Shown here in pieces: positions 1-7,035 of a DNA stretch of 43,925 bases; the stretch's first letter is position 1, and each line of letters begins with the position of its first letter. The translations under genes and the position numbers were made by a program. Source of the stretch: Candidatus Roizmanbacteria bacterium RIFCSPLOWO2_01_FULL_35_13 (GTDB taxonomy: Bacteria > Patescibacteriota > Microgenomatia > UBA1406 > GWC2-37-13); the NCBI GenBank assembly GCA_001789635.1, contig MGAF01000006.1, forward strand, positions 1 through 43,925. The letters run 5' to 3'. Below the pieces are notes generated by a model, which saw nothing but the letters and a program-made list of their open reading frames with translations, was not told the DNA's origin and ran no database searches.

Positions 1-85
1 TATGTTTGATCAGTTAATTTTTGAACTTCGGGCAATTAAAAAGTGATCTTTCTAATTTTTATCCCCTTCTTGATAATTTTTGTTT

Positions 86-1698
86 TTTCCTGACTTGCGC
101 AAAAACCTCATAAATTGATTTTTAATATATAGTTTATCTCCTTGCAACAAGACTTGACCTTTTTAATTGGGACACTGAACTGACATTTTAATTAATTTGT
201 GCCTGATAGAATATCAGTAATGTTTGTCAGAAAGATAAAATCAAGAAAATCAACCTGTTTTCAGATAGGTGAAAAAAGATATGGTAAGTTCAAGTTAATT
301 AAACATGTAGGTTGCGCCACAATTAATGATGAAATTGAAGCTCTTCAGGTAAAATCCAGGCAGGAACTTAAAGACTTGATCTTTAAAAATCAGATTTTTC
401 TTTTCCCTGAAATTAATAAATCTTTTAAAGCAAAGTTATTAAACTGGCATATCACCGGATATCATTTAGTATTTGGTAAAGTTTACGATCTTGCAGGTTT
501 TCCAAACAATATTCTTAAGGATTTAGTTATTGCGAGAATTGTTCATCCAAAAAGTAAGGATGCCACCGTTCGTTTCTTACGGGATTATTTGGGAATAATG
601 TTATCCAAAGACAGAATTTACCGGTTTTTAGATACGCTTGATAAAAACAAACTAACGAGAACCGCTTATGATTTTGTCTCTAAAAAGAACAAGGGAATAT
701 CCTTAATCTTTTATGACGTAACAACTCTTCATTTTGAAACAGAAAAAGAAGATGATTTCAGGAAAAAAGGTTTTTCTAAAAATCATCGCGGAGATATGCC
801 CCAAATTTTAGTCGGACTATTTGTTGATTATGAGGGCTATCCGTTTGACTTTGATTTTTTTACCGGCAACACATTTGAAGGTCACACATTTAAAACATCA
901 GTTGAAGAACTGATAAAAAAATATCAATTTGAGAACCTTACCGTTGTAGCTGACGCCGGCATGCTTTCGGAAGACAACCTCTCATATTTAGATGTCAAAA
1001 AGATAAATTACATCGTCGGAGCCAGACTTAAAAATACAAAGGATGAAGTAGTAAATCAAATTATTAATCACAATTACAAACTTGAGTCAATAAATGAAAT
1101 CGAATTGGATAATCAGAGGTTGATCATTGAATACTCAGAAGTCAGGGCTAAAAAAGATGCAAAAAATCGAGAAAAGATAGTTGATAGATTAAAAGGGAAA
1201 TTAGAAACAGGAAAACCAGTAGTCCATAAAAACAAATTTCTGGCTTGGGAAAACAAGGATGAGATTGCTTCATTAGATGATAAAAAAATTGAGGAGGATA
1301 AACAGTTTGACGGACTGAAAGGATACATTACCAATACCCGCAATCAAAACGACTTCAAAGAAATTATTGATCAGTATCACAACCTTTGGAGAGTCGAAAA
1401 AGCCTTTAGAATGTCAAAGTCTGATCTTAAAGAGCGACCAATATATCATCAGGAAATCAAAAGAATTAAATCTCATCTAATCTTATGTTTTGTTAGTTTA
1501 CTTGTAATGAAAGAGTCAGAAAAAATTTTAAGCAGAAAAAAATACACAATAGAAAAAACAATAGAGATTATGGGTAAAGTCGGTGAAGGAGAAGTTCGTA
1601 TAGGAAATACAAAAATGCCGTTGGAATCTGAACTTAATCAAGACGCCAAAGATATTCTAAAATTATTTTTAGGACACTGAAATGCGCAAGTCGGGAAA
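86..1698 (+). mobile_element. IS1634-like insertion sequence
   Basis: The transposase gene is bracketed by a 15-bp inverted repeat: TTTCCTGACTTGCGC at 86-100 and its complement GCGCAAGTCGGGAAA at 1684-1698, 14 of 15 positions matching. This gives an element of about 1.6 kb, a normal size for the IS1634 branch of the IS4 superfamily. I could not see a convincing target-site duplication outside the repeats, so the exact ends are tentative. A second, direct repeat GGACACTGAA lies before the gene (170-179) and over its stop codon (1672-1681). Confidence 0.7.
220..1680 (+). CDS. IS1634-family DDE transposase
   Basis: Cuts and rejoins DNA at the element ends by the RNase-H-like DDE mechanism. The likely triad is visible: Asp166 in FYDVTT, Asp245 in VADAGM, and Glu393 in LWRVEKAF, the W-x-x-E-x-x-F signature of the IS4/IS1634 type. 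At 486 aa it is full length for the family and uninterrupted, so the copy may be active. I chose the ATG at 220 over the GTG at 199 because family members usually begin with M-F-V/I-R-K. The protein is lysine-rich and its composition matches the host's AT-rich genes. It lies alone inside the inverted repeats with no accessory gene. Family assignment is confident; activity is inference. Confidence 0.88.
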   Translation: MFVRKIKSRKSTCFQIGEKRYGKFKLIKHVGCATINDEIEALQVKSRQELKDLIFKNQIFLFPEINKSFKAKLLNWHITGYHLVFGKVYDLAGFPNNILKDLVIARIVHPKSKDATVRFLRDYLGIMLSKDRIYRFLDTLDKNKLTRTAYDFVSKKNKGISLIFYDVTTLHFETEKEDDFRKKGFSKNHRGDMPQILVGLFVDYEGYPFDFDFFTGNTFEGHTFKTSVEELIKKYQFENLTVVADAGMLSEDNLSYLDVKKINYIVGARLKNTKDEVVNQIINHNYKLESINEIELDNQRLIIEYSEVRAKKDAKNREKIVDRLKGKLETGKPVVHKNKFLAWENKDEIASLDDKKIEEDKQFDGLKGYITNTRNQNDFKEIIDQYHNLWRVEKAFRMSKSDLKERPIYHQEIKRIKSHLILCFVSLLVMKESEKILSRKKYTIEKTIEIMGKVGEGEVRIGNTKMPLESELNQDAKDILKLFLGH

Positions 1699-1706
1699 CA
1701 TAATCG

Positions 1707-1885
1707 CTTGATAGCTTCGAGGTATTATATGATAAGATTACTAATGTAGGTAATGTCTAACGGAGCTGTCTTTCGATTTTATAGATTGACGACAGCGAAG
1801 TGGCATAATAAAATCAAAAAAGACCATATTGTTTATTGTTCGAGCTTGTCGAGAACCAAATCTGGCTTGGTCGAGAACAATAATA
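1707..1885. repeat. degenerate palindromic repeats downstream of the IS
   Basis: This non-coding stretch holds a weak relative of the 164-bp inverted-repeat element seen at 17046-17209 (shared pieces such as GCGAAGTGGCATAATA and TCTAACGGAGC), followed by two REP-like pieces, TTCGAGCTTGTCGAGAAC and GGCTTGGTCGAGAAC. The relationship to the 17-kb element is by eye and uncertain. The 1681-1923 gap contains no gene I can support. Confidence 0.4.
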
Positions 1886-1923
1886 GCTATTGAGATGAAA
1901 ATTTTAATAATTGTCAACCTTTT

Positions 1924-2829
1924 ATGAATATATTTAAAAAAAAATTCTCCCTTTTTTTTGTCTTTCTTATATTTTTTCTTTTTATCGTTAATCCTTTGAC
2001 TATTCAAGCTCAAACCACTCCCCAGGATCCTTTGTATAAAGACACACTAATCAAATTAGTTCAAGATATATTAAGTTTATTTCAACCTTCCAGGCCCGGA
2101 GGTAATCCTTCCCCTGGAGATATTCATAACCCGGACGGAACGAATGTTTCAGGAACCCCAAACTATCCGGGCTTAACCGAATCGCCAAATATCACAATTG
2201 GTCCAATTCCCCCTGTAAATGCAAGTAAGTTAACCAAAATCTTATACTGGACTACCGTAATTAATGACAAACTAATAGCCTCAAATATCGTTTGGCCTCC
2301 CTGGTGGTATTTTCACAAGATGACAAATCCACCCTCAAATGGAGGTTATACCGGGATTGCCGGTACTGCAACAAGCACTTCTAATCTATACTGGTGTACT
2401 TTTCTGGTGATTGATGCATTTAATCTTAGTGGATTACGCGGTTTGACCACTGCACATTCAGCAGTTGTCAATATGGTCCCGTTTTTTATGACAACTCCCG
2501 GATATAGTTTTATTCCCTATAGCGTAGCATTCAGTACTTATAGTCCACCCAAATATCGGGTCACAACAAATCTGGAAAGAAAGCAGTCCTTAGATAAAGT
2601 ACAACCAGGTTGTGCCGCCTTTTTTCAAACATCTCCAGGTAGACATATCTCTAATGGGAATCATGTAGCGATTTTAAAATCCAAAAATCTTATTAACTAT
2701 AACGGTTTTATAGAAACTTACGATGCTAATAACACTAAGAAAATTTTACGCTATCCTGTCCTTAACGGAAATATATTAAATACGCCATTCGTTACAGATT
2801 CCCTTATAGGATTTGGCTGTCCATCATGA
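1924..2829 (+). CDS. secreted CHAP/NlpC-P60-like cysteine hydrolase
   Basis: Probably cleaves peptidoglycan peptides outside the cell. Residues 1-29 form a signal peptide: lysines, a long Phe/Leu/Ile core, then IQA before the mature start. A Pro/Gly-rich linker (about 50-95) leads to a C-terminal domain with the order expected of a CHAP fold: Cys158 in YWCTF, His247 in GNHVAI, and an acidic/Asn stretch FIETYDANN at 262-270. I infer Cys158 and His247 to be catalytic. Family identity rests on motif order, not on a full match, and NlpC/P60 is the main alternative. The stop overlaps the start of the next gene by ATGA, so the two are translationally coupled. A hydrolase beside VirB6- and pilin-like genes would suit local wall opening for a secretion or pilus machine. 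Confidence 0.6.
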   Translation: MNIFKKKFSLFFVFLIFFLFIVNPLTIQAQTTPQDPLYKDTLIKLVQDILSLFQPSRPGGNPSPGDIHNPDGTNVSGTPNYPGLTESPNITIGPIPPVNASKLTKILYWTTVINDKLIASNIVWPPWWYFHKMTNPPSNGGYTGIAGTATSTSNLYWCTFLVIDAFNLSGLRGLTTAHSAVVNMVPFFMTTPGYSFIPYSVAFSTYSPPKYRVTTNLERKQSLDKVQPGCAAFFQTSPGRHISNGNHVAILKSKNLINYNGFIETYDANNTKKILRYPVLNGNILNTPFVTDSLIGFGCPS

Positions 2830-3260
2830 AAAAAATATATTTTTATATTCTGACACTCGCACTTGTTTTATTATTAATAATCGGTATTTATTTCTTATAC
2901 TCCCGGCGAAATCAGAAGGAAAATACTACCCTAATAGTCCCAACACCAAATATAAGCATTACTGGTATTCAGGAACAATCTATTTCTCCAACCTTGACCC
3001 AGGAAGAAGTTTCTCAACTGGAATCCGATAAGGAATTTGGAATATGGACACAGGAATTATATGACTCATACCCATGGTATGACAAATTACCCCTTCAGTC
3101 TGAAAAATACTTCGTTTACTTTGATATTAACCAGAAAAAATTTATTGCCTCGATTTATTCTCCAAATGAGCAGGATGGAATTAAAAACGAGATAATATTA
3201 CAGTTTAAAGATTTAGGAATTGACTACGAAAAATATGAAATAATTTGGGAGATTAAATAA
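2826..3260 (+). CDS. small membrane-anchored protein of unknown function
   Basis: I do not recognise this family. The 144-aa protein has one N-terminal TM segment (about residues 5-24) with a short cytoplasmic tip. A Thr/Pro/Ser-rich spacer follows, then a soluble region of roughly 80 residues (SDKEFGIWTQELYDSYPW onward) rich in aromatic and charged residues that should face outwards. It starts within the stop of the upstream hydrolase (ATGA overlap), so the pair is almost certainly co-expressed. An anchor or inhibitor for that hydrolase is possible but is inference only. Confidence 0.65.
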   Translation: MKKIYFYILTLALVLLLIIGIYFLYSRRNQKENTTLIVPTPNISITGIQEQSISPTLTQEEVSQLESDKEFGIWTQELYDSYPWYDKLPLQSEKYFVYFDINQKKFIASIYSPNEQDGIKNEIILQFKDLGIDYEKYEIIWEIK

Positions 3261-3322
3261 CTATTCTGCAATTCCATTAGACAGATTTATAATAAAATGA
3301 TTCTATTTTAGCTTTACTTCTC

Positions 3323-3351
3323 TTGTTTAATATCTATCAACTTGATATCAT
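3323..3351 (+). promoter_or_regulatory. sigma-70-type promoter for the toxin-antitoxin pair
   Basis: TTGTTT (3323-3328), a 17-nt spacer, then TATCAT (3346-3351) preceded by TG, an extended -10. The ATG at 3359 starts 7 nt after the -10, so transcription should begin at or next to the start codon. Confidence 0.5.
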
Positions 3352-3358
3352 ATAAACT

Positions 3359-3649
3359 ATGACAATAATTACTATCCCCCATGAATTAGTTAAAGAAAAA
3401 GAGCTCGTACTCATTCCTCGTAAAAAATTTGATGAGTTGATTCGTTTAGCTAAAGGTAAAATCTCTAAAGTTATAAACTCCTCAAAAAAAATAAACTATG
3501 ATCTAATCGCTCTAAAAAAACTGGAAAAAGAGGCTCTAGGAGAATATCAAAAAGGTGAAACAAAAAGTATCTCCAATTCGCAGGAATTAGGCCTATATTA
3601 TGAACAAATACGTAAAGATGCCCTAAGATATGGTAAGAATAGAAACTAA
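3359..3649 (+). CDS. putative antitoxin of a RelE/ParE-type module
   Basis: A 96-aa protein upstream of, and overlapping, a RelE-like toxin gene. The N-terminus (MTIITIPHELVKEKELVLIPRK) resembles the short beta-hairpin DNA-binding region of AbrB/MazE- or Phd-like antitoxins. The charged, helical C-terminal half (residues 55-96) would wrap the toxin. Antitoxins of this kind repress their own promoter, and the compact promoter just upstream suits that. Assignment depends mainly on gene order and size; the exact antitoxin family is not certain. Confidence 0.6.
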   Translation: MTIITIPHELVKEKELVLIPRKKFDELIRLAKGKISKVINSSKKINYDLIALKKLEKEALGEYQKGETKSISNSQELGLYYEQIRKDALRYGKNRN

Positions 3650-3899
3650 CTCAAACTTTGAGAAAGAGCGAAAAAAATTTATTAAAAACAATCTTCAACT
3701 TGCCGAAAAGGTTATAAAAGCCATTAAACTTCTGACTGAAAATCCGAGTCATCCAAGTTTGAATCTTGAAAAATTAAAAGGATCAAATATATGGACAGTA
3801 AGAATAGACAAAGGAAACAGAATCTATCTTACATGGATAGATAAAGATAAAGTATTCCTTTTAGATATCGGTCCTCATGACAAATATAGAAAATACTAA
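3630..3899 (+). CDS. RelE/ParE-superfamily toxin
   Basis: Likely an mRNA interferase of the RelE/YafQ type or a ParE-like gyrase toxin. The 89-aa length is typical. The order of elements fits the fold: two N-terminal helices (FEKERKKF..., AEKVIKAIKLL), then PSHPSLNLEKLKG, then the strands WTVRIDKGNRIYLTW and KVFLLDIGPHDKYRKY. The Arg in the RIDKGNRIY strand and the His in the terminal GPHDKY are where RelE-like enzymes keep catalytic or RNA-contacting residues, and this ending is common in YafQ/RelE relatives. The gene begins 20 nt before the antitoxin stop, giving tight co-translation. Confidence 0.8.
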   Translation: MVRIETNSNFEKERKKFIKNNLQLAEKVIKAIKLLTENPSHPSLNLEKLKGSNIWTVRIDKGNRIYLTWIDKDKVFLLDIGPHDKYRKY

Positions 3900-3918
3900 C
3901 TTTAAAAAGTTGATATAT

Positions 3919-4008
3919 GATGCCAATCTACTAATATATGCTAATGTTGCGAATAATTAATTCAAACTATATTAGCGGCATTTGCATTCATAAGCGGATT
4001 AGCATCAT
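3919..4008. repeat. nonamer word-repeat palindrome, 3' side of GxxExxY gene 1
   Basis: Words such as GATGCCAAT, ATGCTAAT and TTGCGAAT run left to right, then the same words reversed (ATTAGCGGC, ATTTGCATTC, ATTAGCATC) lead into the stop region of the gene at 4005-4412. The two runs are mutually inverted and could form a long imperfect hairpin. Confidence 0.7.
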
Positions 4009-4412
4009 ATTTTTTCCTTAAATTCAGAATTTAGAACCCTTTTTGGACGAAGATATCTGTCTCTAAAATTTACCAGAATTCCAAGTTTCATATTCAAAGC
4101 CTTTAAATATCTTCTGACTTGATAGTAATCTTCCTTAGTAATAATTGTTTTAGCTTTAACCTCAAGAATTATTTTGTCCTCGACAATAAAATCAATTTTG
4201 TTTCTATGAGTTTTTTCTCCATCAAATGATATATCTAAGAACTTCTCTCTTTCATAGCGTATTTGGTTCTTTTTTAAATAAAATTCAATCTTGTCAGCAC
4301 ATTGTAGTTCACTGCAATATTTTCCCAGCTCATTATGAACAGCAAACAAAACTCCTGTAATTTTATATGAAAGCTCTGGATATATGAGTATATTAGCAGC
4401 ATTTGCGTTCAT
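4005..4412 (-). CDS. GxxExxY (PDDEXK_3) protein, copy 1
   Basis: A member of the GxxExxY family (Pfam PDDEXK_3), predicted to share the PD-(D/E)xK nuclease fold; its cellular role is unknown. The 135-aa protein keeps Glu36 in the naming stretch and the candidate nuclease core Asp74 in KIDFIVEDK and ExK at 84-86 in IILEVKAK. The gene sits inside arrays of about 9-bp words, and the first codons (MNANAAN) are read from those words. The true start could therefore lie elsewhere, although no other ATG or GTG precedes the conserved YPELSYKITG. A paralogue in the same setting lies at 12601-12987. An enzymatic role as nuclease is inference. Confidence 0.85.
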   Translation of the reverse strand: MNANAANILIYPELSYKITGVLFAVHNELGKYCSELQCADKIEFYLKKNQIRYEREKFLDISFDGEKTHRNKIDFIVEDKIILEVKAKTIITKEDYYQVRRYLKALNMKLGILVNFRDRYLRPKRVLNSEFKEKI

Positions 4413-4539
4413 TTGTTGATTGGCATCATATTTCTAAATTGGCATCATTTCTCTATATTAGCAGCATTAGTTTTCATTCGCATATTAGCATCTTTACTTT
4501 ATATTAGCAGCATTTGCATCAATTCGCAGATTAGCATCA
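4391..4539. repeat. nonamer word-repeat array, 5' side of GxxExxY gene 1
   Basis: About 150 bp of reversed words (ATTAGCAGC, ATTTGCGTTC, TTGGCATCAT, ATTCGCAT, ATTAGCATC). Read in the gene's direction they are TGCTAAT, GCAAAT, GCGAAT and GCCAAT at a spacing close to 9 nt. The array overlaps the gene's first 22 bases. Because 9 is a multiple of three, the words can stay open in one frame. Confidence 0.75.
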
Positions 4540-4547
4540 GATCGTAA

Positions 4548-4577
4548 TTGACTCTCTCTCCTTTTTCTGCTTAAATA
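4548..4577 (+). promoter_or_regulatory. promoter of the VirB6-like gene
   Basis: TTGACT (4548-4553), an 18-nt spacer and TAAATA (4572-4577), with the ATG only 5 nt further on at 4583. This predicts a leaderless transcript. The promoter begins right after the word-repeat array. Confidence 0.5.
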
Positions 4578-4582
4578 AATTT

Positions 4583-6256
4583 ATGCTTTCTTTTTATCTT
4601 GCTGGTTTTAAAAAAATTTTTAGTATTGCAAATAAATTACTTCTTGTCTTCGTTGTCTTTTCTGTAGTCATCGGTCTATTTTTGCATTTTATTAATAACG
4701 ATCGACCTAAAACAACCTATGATCCGGTCAAAAAAAATCGGGAAGAGATTTATAAAACAATAAATGATCCCGAGTTGAACAAAACCAAAGAAGGAAAAAT
4801 ACAGATTGCAGTTTACCGTTATATCATGTGTGGATTGGTCGGAGAAGCCTGCAGCAATAATCCATCAGATGCTGACGACAACTTTAATAAAAGTGTTTTT
4901 GGTTCCTTGACTAAATTAATTGTCTTACCTTACATGAACCCTCCAGCTTCTGGAATTTCCTGGACCTATTCTAGTCTTCAAGATGCTGGATTCATTACTA
5001 AAACCTACGCCGCTGAAGGTATAGGTTTTGGAGCTATTAAACCATTCGCTAAAATATGGGGTGCTTTCCGAACCGTAGCTTATCTTATACTGGTTTTAGT
5101 TTTAATTTCAATTGGCTTCATGATCATGTTCCGCATGAAATTAAATCCTCAAACTGTGATTTCGGTTGAGAATGCTCTACCCAAAATTGTCATCTCTCTT
5201 ATCTTGATTACTTTCTCTTTTCCCATAGCCGGATTTCTAATTGATTTAATGTATATAAGTATAATTCTTATTGTTTCTACTATCGGTCCTGCAGCCGGCT
5301 TAAATCCTGCACAAGTAATAGATAAACAGCGGCTTTATATACAGGCTGGTCCTGGAGTCTTATGGGATCAGTTGGGAGGAGCCGGCTACTGGTGGAGAAT
5401 TTTTTGGTATTTGCCAAATGCCTTGCTTCAATTAATACCGGCAATTGGTTACATTGTAAGAGTTATTGGTGGAATAATGGGAGGATATTTTCTTTACCAA
5501 TGGTTGGCTGAAAAAACACCACTAAAAGATGTTATTGATGCTGTTACTAAATTTACAGCTGAAGCCGAACCAGCAGGTATAGGTTTTTCCTGGCAAGGAT
5601 TAGGAAATTTAATTAAAACACCTATAAATTTTGTTATTTTTGCCTTTTCAGTATATCTTGGCGCTGTCATTATTATACCCTTACTATTGGGTGTTATTAT
5701 ATTTTTAACTGTAATTCTCATCTTTTTTAGAATAATATTGCTTTTATTTTCTGCCTATATAAAAATATTAATAAGCATAATTATTGCACCGCTTTACTTA
5801 CTTTTGGAAAGTCTTCCCGGCCAGTCGGCATTTTCCAGTTGGTTTAAAAATCTTGTTTCCGAATTAATAGTTTTTCCTACGATAGTAACCATATTCATGT
5901 TAGTAACTTTGATTGTTAATGCAATCGATACCTCATCTGCAATTCAATTTCCTTTTATGGTCGGAATCGATCCTAAAAACTTTAGCTTTATAGTAGCCAT
6001 GGCAATCCTATTCCTGACTCCGGAATTTGTTAAGATTGTCAAACAGTTATTCGTACCAAAACCGGGAGTATTAGATATGGCTGGGCTCGGAACATTCTTT
6101 ACTGGGGCATCGACGGGACTTAACGCAGGTCTGGGAGAAGTTTCCAAATATGCTGGACTAGGCTACTATATCAAACCTCTTCGTGGTATTCTTTCTAAAG
6201 TAGGTATAACCTACGGTGGTGAAGCTCCTCATCCGCCAGGAGTATCTGGATACTAG
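4583..6256 (+). CDS. VirB6/TrbL-like polytopic membrane protein
   Basis: Likely the inner-membrane channel component of a type IV secretion/conjugation-like or competence-pilus machine. The 557-aa protein has an N-terminal TM (about 15-33) and an outside loop with Cys residues. Several hydrophobic segments follow: TVAYLILVLVLISIGFMIMF near 165-185, a pair near 200-235, a long cluster near 350-415 ending in LYLLLESLPGQSAFSSWF, and two more near 430-500. The -APLYLLLESLPG- to WFKNL stretch and the tail of small residues are typical of VirB6/TrbL-like proteins in Patescibacteria. It faces a Cys-rich pilin-like gene convergently. No VirB4 or VirB11 ATPase is in the window, so the full machine cannot be shown. 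Confidence 0.7.
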   Translation: MLSFYLAGFKKIFSIANKLLLVFVVFSVVIGLFLHFINNDRPKTTYDPVKKNREEIYKTINDPELNKTKEGKIQIAVYRYIMCGLVGEACSNNPSDADDNFNKSVFGSLTKLIVLPYMNPPASGISWTYSSLQDAGFITKTYAAEGIGFGAIKPFAKIWGAFRTVAYLILVLVLISIGFMIMFRMKLNPQTVISVENALPKIVISLILITFSFPIAGFLIDLMYISIILIVSTIGPAAGLNPAQVIDKQRLYIQAGPGVLWDQLGGAGYWWRIFWYLPNALLQLIPAIGYIVRVIGGIMGGYFLYQWLAEKTPLKDVIDAVTKFTAEAEPAGIGFSWQGLGNLIKTPINFVIFAFSVYLGAVIIIPLLLGVIIFLTVILIFFRIILLLFSAYIKILISIIIAPLYLLLESLPGQSAFSSWFKNLVSELIVFPTIVTIFMLVTLIVNAIDTSSAIQFPFMVGIDPKNFSFIVAMAILFLTPEFVKIVKQLFVPKPGVLDMAGLGTFFTGASTGLNAGLGEVSKYAGLGYYIKPLRGILSKVGITYGGEAPHPPGVSGY

Positions 6257-6273
6257 TGGAAAAACTGTAAATT

Positions 6274-7017
6274 TTATTTAGAAGAAAGAAATGGGATTTT
6301 TAATATGTCAACCCCAATAACTCTAAGGATAAAGACGGAAAAGATTATCAACATCAAACCCATCACACATGAAGTAAGCAGCTCCTGGGCTTTTTTAATC
6401 CGCTCTGGATTGCCACTGGAGGATTGGATCATAAAAGCTGCATAGATAATGCAAAGCATGGCCACAATTCCACCAAGTCCTATCCCAAAAGTGAAAATAT
6501 AGTTAATAAATCCTTCCAACGAAAGTGGAATACAACCGATGCCTGTCCAAAAACCGGACACAGCACATCTGTCACAAGCCTCAAACTCTTTAGGATTTGA
6601 CGTACCAAGATATCTCTTGCACAATTCTCTAATTTCTGGAATAGGACTAACAGAAGCATTTTTTAAAGTACAACTACAATTGCCAGACCTGTCATGTATT
6701 TCTTCACCATACATACATTTTATTCCGGGATATTTAATTTGAAAATCCGCAATACTATGACATCTGTCTTTTGCATTACTAATCCAATCACCAATTCCAG
6801 GCACTTTCTCTATGTAATCTAACAAACCGAATGAACAATTTAAAGATATGGGAGTACAGCAGAGATTAGCTCCCTTTGTGTCATCCGGCACACCACAGCC
6901 AATACCTGGTACTTGATCTACCAATCCCAAAGGGTTTAAAGCATACGCCGGACGATTAATATTAATTAAAAGAATTAAGAAGACAAGTCCGATTAAGATC
7001 AAAAAATTCTTCATCAT
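6274..7017 (-). CDS. VirB2-pilin-like protein with Cys-rich extracellular domain
   Basis: Residues 1-27 are a signal peptide (hydrophobic core ending PAYA-L). A region of about 145 residues follows with many cysteines (CCTP, CSC, CDRCAVSG, GIGC), probably disulfide-bonded outside. The last 80 residues hold two TM helices separated by SSGNPERIKKAQELL, the loop pattern of VirB2/TrbC-like small membrane proteins; the same pattern occurs in the two proteins at 28338-28978. The start is 18 nt after the stop of the 1245-aa gene, so they form one unit. A second in-frame ATG lies at 7014. A pilus-subunit or channel role is inference; the Cys-rich extension is unusual for VirB2. Confidence 0.65.
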   Translation of the reverse strand: MMKNFLILIGLVFLILLININRPAYALNPLGLVDQVPGIGCGVPDDTKGANLCCTPISLNCSFGLLDYIEKVPGIGDWISNAKDRCHSIADFQIKYPGIKCMYGEEIHDRSGNCSCTLKNASVSPIPEIRELCKRYLGTSNPKEFEACDRCAVSGFWTGIGCIPLSLEGFINYIFTFGIGLGGIVAMLCIIYAAFMIQSSSGNPERIKKAQELLTSCVMGLMLIIFSVFILRVIGVDILKIPFLSSK

Positions 7018-7035
7018 TTCACTATAACAAAAAAC

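Noticed and set aside
70-1710. Target-site duplication ATAAT around the IS
   Set aside because: The two ATAAT copies stand at different distances from the terminal repeats and the region is AT-rich, so chance is likely.
1741-2013. 90-codon minus-strand frame before the CHAP-like gene
   Set aside because: Overlaps the signal-peptide region of the hydrolase in antisense and runs through repeats; no sign of coding.
3919-4539. CRISPR or tRNA cluster from the many similar words
   Set aside because: No constant repeat length, no unique spacers, no cloverleaf; the words are about 9 bp and flip orientation.
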